From: CALFCX01 sp041650595
GTDB taxonomy: Bacteria; Margulisbacteria; WOR-1; JAKLHX01
Reading direction: 5' to 3'
NCBI GenBank assembly: GCA_041650595.1
Contig: JBAZKW010000003.1
Location: 58,176-122,175 of the forward strand
Length of the DNA stretch: 64,000 nt
A program made the position numbers and the translations under genes. The notes below the pieces were generated by a model that saw nothing but the letters and a program-made list of their open reading frames with translations, had not been told where the DNA came from and did not search any database. Below are positions 15,565 to 22,542 of the stretch, piece after piece (position 1 is the first letter of the stretch; each line of letters starts with the position of its first letter).

Positions 15565-17148
15565 ATGACAACGAACACAATGATCCGGAATGTTAGGACA
15601 CTTGCAAGAAGGGAAGCATTTGGGAATCCCAGGAATATAGCGTTCCATCTAAACACTCACAATCCATTAAGGGCCGTATTTAGTCTGAGACCCCCACATA
15701 CTTTAATAACCATTCCATTCCCTGAATTATCTGCCACAAGACAACCCGGACCTACCAATGCCAACTGGACAGATGTCTGTTATCACCAAAGTTATTCGTC
15801 TCTTATGGCAAGAGGCCCAAAAGAAAGTGCATATCGATATTCTACATATAGTTTTACTCCGGCATTAGTCAGACAGCTTGAATTTATTGACCCAAAATTC
15901 CTAAGACAACTGAAAGCAGCCGATGATCTAAGTGCTCATGATCTAAAAGGTCGCGGAGGTGCGATCGCAAGCGGGTTTGATCATACGATATTGCCATTGG
16001 GAATAAACATTGATAGAGCCATTCAAATCAAATGGAGCATTGAGCACTTTAAACACACTTTTGGTAGAAAGCCTGAAGGATTTTGGGCTCCTGAAGCTGC
16101 CGTAAGCAATGAAGTGATGAGCTCTCTCGCGAACAACGGGATAAAATTTACGATCCTTTCCCCGTGGCAGGTAGAGACAATCAATGGAGAACCGCCACTT
16201 CGGACAGGAGAAGGATCTCCGGTCATTGATTTTGGGATCCCTTACAAGATCGCAACCCGGGATGGGAAAGTAATCCACGCTTTCGTGTACAACCGCTATC
16301 TGTCCCAAGAGCTTGCTTTCACCGATTTTCTGGAAAGCGGGGACGGAAATCGCCTTGCAACAAGATTGAACGAGCACCTGATGTGTAATGCCGCTATTGC
16401 ATGCGCTTTGGATACAGAAACCCTTGGACTGCACAAAAGAGGCGGAGTTGCAACATATTTGGATTACCTTTCAAAAGCCGCGCAATACAATCATAGGCCC
16501 GTGAATTTCGCATTTCTTCTTGATCAGACGCTTTCTTCAGGAATACCAATACCGACTCTTGGGATAAAAAGCCCTTCATCCTGGAGCTGTGAACATGGAG
16601 TGGAAAGATGGAGATCAGATTGCAGGTGCCCGGACAATACCGACAACCCCTGGCGAACAGCTTTCAGGGAAGCTCTCAATTTTCTAGCAGAAAGGGCTGA
16701 TAGCATTTTTTGTAAAACGACTGAAAGGCTCATCTCCGACCAGGAAGGCGCAAAGTTAAGGTATATTGACGTCCTATTAGGCAAAAAGACATTTGATACT
16801 TTCATCTCCGAAGAAACCGGCGGAAAAAGGTTGACAAAAAAGACTCTGAACGAGTTGTCCGCAGTTTTTGACGGGCTTGTCCCGAGACAGGGAATGTTTG
16901 TCAGCTGCGGATGGTTCTTCCACGGAATGGGGCTTGAAACGGGAATATGCCTGGGACAGGCGGCAGACCTGATAGCAAGACTTGAGGATCTGGCCTCCGG
17001 ACTTGAAGAAGAATTTCTTTGCAAATTAGGCGGCATTTATAATTCCGCGGGATTCAGAGAACGCGGACAATGTGAAACGGCGGCCGATCAGTATAATCTC
17101 ACCAAACAAGAACAGGCCTATTGGGCCCAAAGAATATCCGCGCTATGA
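15565..17148 (+). CDS. GH57-type glycoside hydrolase (COG1449/DUF3536-like)
   Basis: 527 residues. GH57-type landmarks are GFWAPEAAV (residues 172-180, candidate nucleophile Glu), CALDTETLGLH (280-290, candidate acid/base Asp in the position of DGETFGHH), and SSWSCEHGVERWRSDCRC (338-355). The last block is characteristic of the DUF3536-containing branch. GH57 enzymes act on alpha-glucans (amylase, 4-alpha-glucanotransferase, branching). The N-terminal 60 residues are Arg/Thr-rich and not a signal peptide, so it is probably cytoplasmic. The reaction cannot be fixed from motifs. Transcription is likely from P4, shared in type with the GH4, GH16 and GH77-like genes, so a common alpha-glucan programme is plausible. 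Confidence 0.82.
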   Translation: MTTNTMIRNVRTLARREAFGNPRNIAFHLNTHNPLRAVFSLRPPHTLITIPFPELSATRQPGPTNANWTDVCYHQSYSSLMARGPKESAYRYSTYSFTPALVRQLEFIDPKFLRQLKAADDLSAHDLKGRGGAIASGFDHTILPLGINIDRAIQIKWSIEHFKHTFGRKPEGFWAPEAAVSNEVMSSLANNGIKFTILSPWQVETINGEPPLRTGEGSPVIDFGIPYKIATRDGKVIHAFVYNRYLSQELAFTDFLESGDGNRLATRLNEHLMCNAAIACALDTETLGLHKRGGVATYLDYLSKAAQYNHRPVNFAFLLDQTLSSGIPIPTLGIKSPSSWSCEHGVERWRSDCRCPDNTDNPWRTAFREALNFLAERADSIFCKTTERLISDQEGAKLRYIDVLLGKKTFDTFISEETGGKRLTKKTLNELSAVFDGLVPRQGMFVSCGWFFHGMGLETGICLGQAADLIARLEDLASGLEEEFLCKLGGIYNSAGFRERGQCETAADQYNLTKQEQAYWAQRISAL

Positions 17149-17205
17149 ACACAAACAAATTCCTTATCCTCGAATTATCGGTAAGTCTGTTATATAATAA
17201 ATCAG

Positions 17206-17236
17206 TGAAATTTCCCAGGAAAACAATCTATAATAA
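17206..17236 (+). promoter_or_regulatory. Promoter before rpoN, hybrid sigma-28/sigma-70 type (P5)
   Basis: TGAAATTTC, 13 nt, CTATAATAA. The -35 block and spacing match the sigma-28-like set, but the -10 contains TATAAT, so it may be read by the housekeeping sigma (GTGAAA-N18-TATAAT). Confidence 0.5.
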
Positions 17237-17256
17237 TACGAGGGATATATAACTAG

Positions 17257-18609
17257 ATGCAAATAGGGATATCTCAGAACATAGGTATGGAACTTTCTGC
17301 CGAACTCAGCGTTATGCTGAACCCCAAAATGCTGCAGACGCTCAAGATCCTCAACATGCCGTATGCCGAATTAATAGAAAAAATATCCTCGGAAGCCGAA
17401 ATAAACCCTCTCATCGAAATAGAAAAAAGGGACGGCATGATGGAGTATCTGCGGTATCAAAGCTCTCTGCCGGTAAGGGAAAAAGAAGGGCAGACGGCCG
17501 ATCCTGCCGAAATGGAGAGATACCTGAAGGCCGGAACCACGCTTTCACAGTTCCTTTTGACGCAGCTAGCGCTTTTGGATACGACCGAAGAGCAGAAAGA
17601 GATCCTCGAGCTATTAATAAAAAACCTGGATGAAAACGGATATATCCTAAGTTATGATGATCTCAAAACTTCGATAGAAAAGGACCTTAAAGTATCCGGC
17701 AAAGAAATAGATCAGGCGCTAAAAGCCCTGCAGTCTTTTGAGCCGGACGGAGTAGCCGCCAGGAACTTAAAAGAAAGTCTTCTTATCCAGATAAATGAAT
17801 ATAATTTTGAGAGCGAAGAACTTAAAACTATCTTGGAGACTATCGTAAATGACCATCTGGATGATCTTGGAAAAGGAGATCTTTCAGGGATCGCCATAGC
17901 TTTGAGCATCCCGGAAGAAGGCGTTAAAATGGCGGCTGACTTTATAAAGGGCCATCTTACCCCTTATCCGGGAGCGCGTTTTGCCGAAACTTCGACCCCA
18001 GCGATCCCGTCCTTTGCCGTGAAAAAGACAGCCTATGGATACGAAATTGTAAATCTGGAGACAAAGTACGGCCCATCGATAAAGCTCAACGTTCAATACC
18101 AAAAGATGCTCAATGACCCGTCCACTGATGAAAAGACTGCATCTTATATCATGGAAAAACTATCCCAAGCAAAAGAGCTGGTCGAACAAATAACTAAAAG
18201 ACATGAGACGGTAGAAAAAATAGTTTCCAAAATCGTCGAAAGACAGAGAAACTATCTTGAAGGATTGACAAAGTTTCCCGAACCGATGACGCAAAAAGAG
18301 CTTTCCGAAAAGTTCGGGATACACCCTTCTACTGTAAGCCGGGCTGTCGCGGAAAAATATATCGAAACCCCCATTGGCGTGCTGAAAATGAAATCTCTGT
18401 GCCCCAGGCAGACGATGGGGCTTACCGCCGCGCACATCAAGTCGGAGATCGCCGAAGTACTTTCCGGCGAAGACATGAAAAGGCCTTTTACCGACGCGCA
18501 AATAATAGAAAAACTTTCGGACAAAGGTATCAATCTTAAAAGAAGGACCGTTTCGGACTATAGGAAAAAGCTCCTGGTGGATACATCGATAAAAAGGAAG
18601 AGAAAATGA
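17257..18609 (+). CDS. rpoN: RNA polymerase sigma-54 factor
   Basis: 450 residues. Region I is LNPKMLQTLKILNMPYAELI (activator-interacting, Leu/Gln-rich), followed by an acidic linker. The core-binding domain contains LLDTTEEQKEILELLIKNLDENGYI and LQSFEPDGVAARNLKESLL. The HTH MTQKELSEKFGIHPSTVSRAV recognises -12. The C-terminal RpoN box is KRRTVSDYRKKL, which binds -24. It directs transcription from GG-N10-GC promoters such as those at 45029 and 47554. It overlaps the following activator by 4 bp, an unusual direct rpoN-NtrC coupling. Confidence 0.97.
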   Translation: MQIGISQNIGMELSAELSVMLNPKMLQTLKILNMPYAELIEKISSEAEINPLIEIEKRDGMMEYLRYQSSLPVREKEGQTADPAEMERYLKAGTTLSQFLLTQLALLDTTEEQKEILELLIKNLDENGYILSYDDLKTSIEKDLKVSGKEIDQALKALQSFEPDGVAARNLKESLLIQINEYNFESEELKTILETIVNDHLDDLGKGDLSGIAIALSIPEEGVKMAADFIKGHLTPYPGARFAETSTPAIPSFAVKKTAYGYEIVNLETKYGPSIKLNVQYQKMLNDPSTDEKTASYIMEKLSQAKELVEQITKRHETVEKIVSKIVERQRNYLEGLTKFPEPMTQKELSEKFGIHPSTVSRAVAEKYIETPIGVLKMKSLCPRQTMGLTAAHIKSEIAEVLSGEDMKRPFTDAQIIEKLSDKGINLKRRTVSDYRKKLLVDTSIKRKRK

Positions 18610-19964
18610 CCCCCCGCAGAAAGAACATATTGGTGATTGATGACGAAAAAGGCGTCAGGGAATCTATAAAAATGACGCTGAAAGATAAATACAGGATCTT
18701 GGAGGCAGCCGACGGAAAAAGCGCTCTGGCAAAAATGCTGAAAGAACCGGTAGATCTTGTGCTATTGGACGTGAACCTTCCGGACACGAATGGCATTAAA
18801 CTGCTCAAAGAGATAAAGAGAATAGACGAGACGGTAAACGTTATAATGATAACCGCAGATAACTGCGTAAAAACCGCCGTACACGCCATGAAGCTGGGCG
18901 CTTACGACTACATAAACAAACCTTTTAATATAGAAGAACTCCTGCTGCTCACCGAAAAGGCAATAGAAAAAACTTCTCTGATAAAAGAGAATATTTACCT
19001 TAAAGCTTCTTCTGTAAGTAACGAAATGCAGATCGTCGGCAACAGTCCAAAAACCAGAGAGCTTCTCTCTCTTATAGAGACCGTAGCCCAAAGCCCGTCT
19101 ACCGTCCTAATTTCCGGAGAGACCGGAGTGGGTAAAGAGCTCGCGGCAAGACAGATACACAAATTATCCGCCAGGGCAAACAGGCTTTTCGTTACTGTTA
19201 ACTGCTCCGCGATACCGGAAAATCTTATCGAATCCGAGCTTTTCGGTCATGAAAAAGGAGCTTTTACCGGAGCGTTTGAAAGATATATAGGTAAGTTCGA
19301 AATGGCCGACGGGGGCACTTTGTTCCTGGACGAAGTGGGAACTTTGCCGCAGGCGATGCAGGCTAAGCTTTTAAGAGTGCTTCAGGACAAATATGTAGAG
19401 CGTCTGGGAGGCGAAAAACCGATAAGAGTGGACTCAAGGATAATCTCGGCCACCAACATAGATCTCAAAAAAGCGGTGAAAGAAGGAAAATTCAGGGAGG
19501 ACCTTTTCTACAGGCTGAATGTCATCCCGGTGGTCGTCCCCCCGCTTCGAGAAAGAAGAGATGATATAGAGCTTCTGACAAAATATTTCCTGAAAAAATA
19601 TTCCGCCGCCTTCGGAAAAACCATGGAAGGATTTTCTCCGGAAGCCATGAGCATACTCAAAGATTACAAATGGCCCGGCAATATAAGAGAACTTGAAAAC
19701 CTGGTAGAAAGACTGGTAGTCCTGAGCAAGTCCCCATTGATAGACGAGGAAGACCTGCCAAAAGAAATATCCAGGAACGAAACGGCGATAAGCGGACCGG
19801 AAATGGAGTACAAAAGCCTCAAAGAGGCCACGATAGCCTTCGAAAAAAGCATGATCGAAAAAATAATATCAAAAGCCGGCGGCAATAAGGCAAAAGCCGC
19901 AAAAATGCTTGGGATACACAGGAACACGCTGACGCAGATAGAAAAGAAATCGGGAGAGAAATAG
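18606..19964 (+). CDS. Sigma-54-dependent NtrC-family response regulator
   Basis: 452 residues. The receiver domain (1-120) has phospho-acceptor Asp55 in LVLLDVNLPD and the K of YINKPF. The AAA+ domain has Walker A GETGVGKE (171-178), the sigma-54 contact loop GAFTGAF (218-224), Walker B GGTLFLDEVG and the arginine-finger region VPPLRERRDDI. The C-terminal Fis-type HTH is KAAKMLGIHRNTLTQ. All motifs for activation are intact. Translation is coupled to rpoN by an ATGA overlap. No histidine kinase is adjacent, so the input signal is unknown. Confidence 0.95.
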   Translation: MTPRRKNILVIDDEKGVRESIKMTLKDKYRILEAADGKSALAKMLKEPVDLVLLDVNLPDTNGIKLLKEIKRIDETVNVIMITADNCVKTAVHAMKLGAYDYINKPFNIEELLLLTEKAIEKTSLIKENIYLKASSVSNEMQIVGNSPKTRELLSLIETVAQSPSTVLISGETGVGKELAARQIHKLSARANRLFVTVNCSAIPENLIESELFGHEKGAFTGAFERYIGKFEMADGGTLFLDEVGTLPQAMQAKLLRVLQDKYVERLGGEKPIRVDSRIISATNIDLKKAVKEGKFREDLFYRLNVIPVVVPPLRERRDDIELLTKYFLKKYSAAFGKTMEGFSPEAMSILKDYKWPGNIRELENLVERLVVLSKSPLIDEEDLPKEISRNETAISGPEMEYKSLKEATIAFEKSMIEKIISKAGGNKAKAAKMLGIHRNTLTQIEKKSGEK

Positions 19965-19975
19965 CCGGCACATAA

Positions 19976-20024
19976 AACGGGGCGTGTTATGCACATTAAA
20001 TCGTGCATCTGACCTGTCCCCGTT
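19976..20024. other. Inverted repeat in the gap after the activator gene
   Basis: AACGGGG pairs with CCCCGTT, and an inner ATGCAC pairs with GTGCAT. No U-run follows, so it is more likely a repeat or RNA structure than a terminator. The 150-bp gap otherwise shows only the ribosome binding site of the next gene. Confidence 0.4.
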
Positions 20025-20114
20025 ATGAAGCTCTCTCTCAAAAGGTCCGTGGCGAGATAGTTGCTACTGTATATAGAGTCGAAGGGTTTCAAAGACAAAA
20101 GGAGGGCAACAAAC

Positions 20115-20450
20115 ATGATAGACAACGATCTTCAGAAAATAAGCGCTTCAAAGCGCTTCGAAGCAAAAGAATCGGCCCTTTTGTTCGGCATAAAAGGCGA
20201 GGAAAAGATCGAGGCTTTTGAAAAAATGCTCTCCGAACTTCTGAAGTTTTCCGATACCATCCCCGAAGCGATCAGCAAAATGGTCAAAGCGGCGCTGGCA
20301 AGTGAATTTGGCAGCAGCATACTTGATAACAAAAAGTCGGAAATAATGGTAAAATCAATTTCGGGAAGCATCCTGGCAGACGGTGAACTCAGGCGCCAGG
20401 CGCTTCTTGTGATAGACAGGTTCGCAAAAGCCGATGAGCTTAATGCATGA
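20115..20450 (+). CDS. Small helical protein of unknown function in the rpoN cluster
   Basis: 111 residues starting MIDNDLQKISASKRFEAK. It is largely helical (EKIEAFEKMLSELLKFSDTIPEAISKMVKAAL) with no membrane segment, cysteine or known motif. ATG 20115 is chosen because AAAGGAGGG lies 8 nt upstream; a longer frame from 20061 lacks one. It ends with an ATGA overlap onto the degenerate activator at 20447, so the two are translationally coupled. Its position between a normal and an ATPase-dead sigma-54 activator suggests a regulatory partner role, but nothing in the sequence proves it. Confidence 0.72.
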   Translation: MIDNDLQKISASKRFEAKESALLFGIKGEEKIEAFEKMLSELLKFSDTIPEAISKMVKAALASEFGSSILDNKKSEIMVKSISGSILADGELRRQALLVIDRFAKADELNA

Positions 20451-21808
20451 ACAGCGAGAAGCCCTGCATACTGATAGTTGACGACGAAGAAAGTATAAGA
20501 GAATCGTTTTCCCTTATCTTGCAGGATGAATACGACTTGATCTCCGTTTCCACAGGCGAAGCCGCCCTAAAAAAAGCCGTTGACCACAAAATAGACCTCG
20601 TTTTTCTCGATATCAGAATGCCGGGAATGGACGGAATGGAAACCCTGACAAGGCTAAAAAAAATAGACCCCTCGCTTGAAGTGGTTATGGTTACCGCGGT
20701 GAATGATGTCCAAAAAGCCGGCGAGTCCGTAAAGATCGGCGCCAACAATTATATAGTCAAACCTTTCGATGTTCCCCGCATACTTGCGATGGCCAAGACC
20801 TTAACAAGAAAAAAAAATCTTATGCGCACAGCCGCCGGGATGAGAAAAAGCGCCGACGGCCTGCCTGCATTCCCGGAACTTTCCGGACACAGCAAAACAT
20901 TGCAAGCTCTTATCGAAAAAGCAGTCGAGCTTGCGAAAACTGACTTGCCGCTTTTGATAATCGGAGAACCCGGGACAGAAAAAGAAACAGCCGCTTTTAT
21001 TATGCATTCTTCTGGCAAAAGAAAAGACGCAGGTTTTGGAGTGCTCAATCTGCCAAAGAACGGCAATGAAAAAGAACTTTACAAAGACCTGTTCGGTTCA
21101 GGAAAAGGTTCTTTTGTATATGATCTGGATAAAAAAGCCGGACTTGTAGAGCGATGCGCCGGAGGGACCGTGCTTATAAACAACATTGAAAATGCGTCCC
21201 AACAGCTGCTCGCAGACATCTCGGAAGCCATCGAAAAAAAAGGGGCAAAAAGATACGGAAGCTCACAGGACATAGCCCTAAATGTCAGGTTCATTTTTTC
21301 GTCTTCCGAGGAACTTGCCTCTTCGGAAAATCCTGAACACAACATTCCGGGCAATCTTATTAACGATTCTCTATTGATCCCCCCCCTGCGGTCCCGCCGC
21401 GAGGATATCCAGGATATCTGCTTGGAACTTCTTGCCCATCTAAACAAAGAACTGGGAAAAAGGGTCAAAGAGATCACCCCCGATACACAGGAAATACTTA
21501 ATTCCTATCCGTGGCCGGGAAATTTTGAGGAGCTTAAGAATATCCTGAAAAAAACTGTTGCCGCAAGCGACAATGAGATATTAAGCACAAAAGATCTTCC
21601 TTTTTGTATCCTTATGTGGTCGCCGGCTTTTTCCTATATCGAAGAAGCTTCCGGCTTTTCTTTGGACAGCCTGACTTCGGTCTTTGAAAAAGAATTTTTA
21701 TTAAACATCTTGAGAAAGTCTAACTTTGAGATACAAACGGCCACGAAGGTCTTAAACATCAACAAGAATATCCTTTTATCCAAGATAGAAGCACTGCAAA
21801 TAAAGTAG
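20447..21808 (+). CDS. NtrC-like response regulator with degenerate AAA+ domain
   Basis: 453 residues. The receiver is intact (Asp55 in LVFLDIRMPG, K in YIVKPFD). The central domain aligns with sigma-54 activators by order and length, but key parts are lost. Walker A is GEPGTEKE (173-180, Glu for the Gly before Lys). GAFTGA is replaced by GSFVYD (221-226). Walker B is TVLINNIE (241-248) instead of LFLDEI. The PPLRSRREDI segment and SYPWPGNFEELKNIL remain. The C-terminus has a weak Fis-like helix pattern (ATKVLNINKNILLSKIEAL). It is therefore predicted not to hydrolyse ATP or contact sigma-54. It may titrate signal or DNA sites, or form mixed oligomers. Confidence 0.9.
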   Translation: MNSEKPCILIVDDEESIRESFSLILQDEYDLISVSTGEAALKKAVDHKIDLVFLDIRMPGMDGMETLTRLKKIDPSLEVVMVTAVNDVQKAGESVKIGANNYIVKPFDVPRILAMAKTLTRKKNLMRTAAGMRKSADGLPAFPELSGHSKTLQALIEKAVELAKTDLPLLIIGEPGTEKETAAFIMHSSGKRKDAGFGVLNLPKNGNEKELYKDLFGSGKGSFVYDLDKKAGLVERCAGGTVLINNIENASQQLLADISEAIEKKGAKRYGSSQDIALNVRFIFSSSEELASSENPEHNIPGNLINDSLLIPPLRSRREDIQDICLELLAHLNKELGKRVKEITPDTQEILNSYPWPGNFEELKNILKKTVAASDNEILSTKDLPFCILMWSPAFSYIEEASGFSLDSLTSVFEKEFLLNILRKSNFEIQTATKVLNINKNILLSKIEALQIK

Positions 21809-21812
21809 CACT

Positions 21813-21896
21813 TGCCGTTGGTCGGAGTCGAACCGACATGGGTTTGCACCCAAGGGATTTTAAGTCCCTCGTGTATACCAATTCCACCACAACGGC
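21813..21896 (-). tRNA. tRNA-Leu (UAA)
   Basis: 84 nt without encoded CCA. The acceptor is GCCGTTG / CAACGGC with discriminator A. The anticodon loop CTTAAAA (TAA) is closed by AGGGA/TCCCT. A long variable arm (TGGGTGCAAACCCAT) identifies class II Leu. The T-arm is GTCGG-TTCGACT-CCGAC. It is preceded 9 nt upstream by the stop of a GIY-YIG ORF. A 34-nt copy of its own 5' part lies 300 bp further upstream. Confidence 0.97.
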
Positions 21897-21905
21897 GTTA
21901 TGAAG

Positions 21906-22193
21906 CTATAAATTAACATCAATAGGAAATTCATGTTTGTTGACAAATTCCACTCTCTTCAACAATCTTTTAAGACCAGCCCTTCCACATCCGGATTTCA
22001 TATATTTTTCCCGTTCGATGGCAGTAGATTCATTTTTCAAACATTCATAATATAGCATCTTAAAGGGCCTTCTGCGTCTGGTTGATTGTACTTTGCCGAC
22101 ATTGTGTTGATTGAATCGTCTCTTTAGATTGTTAGTATGACCAATATAAATATCCCCGTCTTTTTCACTCTGAAGTACATATATGTAACACAT
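21906..22193 (-). CDS. GIY-YIG endonuclease, tRNA-Leu-associated
   Basis: 95 residues, a single GIY-YIG domain. CYIYVLQ (residues 2-8) and IYIGHTNNLKRRFNQHN hold the GIY and YIG blocks plus the catalytic Arg. IEREKYMKSG has the Glu, and GCGRAGLKRLL is the usual UPF0213-like tail. It sits between a displaced tRNA-Leu 5' half and the intact tRNA-Leu. It resembles the tRNA-fMet ORF in fold but differs at many residues, so the two loci are not a recent duplication. GAGGG in the copied anticodon stem lies 9 nt before the ATG and may act as its ribosome binding site. Nuclease activity is inferred. Confidence 0.9.
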   Translation of the reverse strand: MCYIYVLQSEKDGDIYIGHTNNLKRRFNQHNVGKVQSTRRRRPFKMLYYECLKNESTAIEREKYMKSGCGRAGLKRLLKRVEFVNKHEFPIDVNL

Positions 22194-22198
22194 TAATT

Positions 22199-22252
22199 AG
22201 TCCCTCGTGTATACCCCTGCCTGCCGGCAGGCAGGAATTCCACCACAACGGC
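22199..22252 (-). pseudogene. Displaced 5' half of tRNA-Leu(UAA), D-loop interrupted
   Basis: Minus strand from 22252: 17 nt equal to tRNA-Leu nt 1-17. The 20-bp palindrome (22216-22235) follows, then 17 nt equal to nt 18-34. Identity ends at U33, immediately before the anticodon. It begins 6 nt after the ftsB stop. Confidence 0.95.
22216..22235. repeat. 20-bp palindrome in the displaced tRNA-Leu half
   Basis: CCTGCCTGCCGGCAGGCAGG, identical to 15411-15430. It is inserted just before the D-loop GG (positions 18-19) of the tRNA copy. Confidence 0.95.
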
Positions 22253-22258
22253 AAAAGA

Positions 22259-22537
22259 TCAGTCCTTTATTATTATCTTGTAGGCAAGTTCACTGTTCAT
22301 AACATAGCCCAACCTGCGCCGGGCAACCATCTCTATATGGCTGTCTGTCTCAAGCTCTTTGAGCCTTGATAAAAGGATATTTTTTCTGGTCTGACCCGAA
22401 GCTATCTCTTTAATCAGCCTATTTTCCTGGTTTTTTAAAGAATCATACCTGTCAAGACCGTTCTTTATGATGACAAGCGAAAGAGCGATCACAACTATAA
22501 GGAAAAAAAGATCGTACCGCACTTTTGAGCGTTTCAT
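22259..22537 (-). CDS. ftsB: FtsB/DivIC-like septum formation initiator
   Basis: 92 residues. A short basic cytoplasmic start is followed by one membrane span (DLFFLIVVIALSLVIIKNGL, about 9-28). A coiled coil comes next (YDSLKNQENRLIKEIASGQTRKNILLSRLKEL). The conserved end IEMVARRRLGYVM is typical of FtsB/DivIC. It is a bitopic divisome protein bridging FtsL and FtsQ. It lies 5 bp after the O-antigen-ligase-like gene and immediately upstream of the split tRNA-Leu locus, so that locus probably receives read-through transcription. Confidence 0.85.
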   Translation of the reverse strand: MKRSKVRYDLFFLIVVIALSLVIIKNGLDRYDSLKNQENRLIKEIASGQTRKNILLSRLKELETDSHIEMVARRRLGYVMNSELAYKIIIKD

Positions 22538-22542
22538 GATAT

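Noticed and set aside
16524..17036. 170-residue minus-strand frame inside the GH57 gene
   Set aside because: It is antisense to GH57 motifs. Its Ser/Pro-rich composition is a by-product of the opposite strand.
21813..22252. Integrase-type att site at tRNA-Leu
   Set aside because: No tyrosine or serine recombinase is nearby, and the duplicated part is the tRNA 5' half rather than the usual 3' end.
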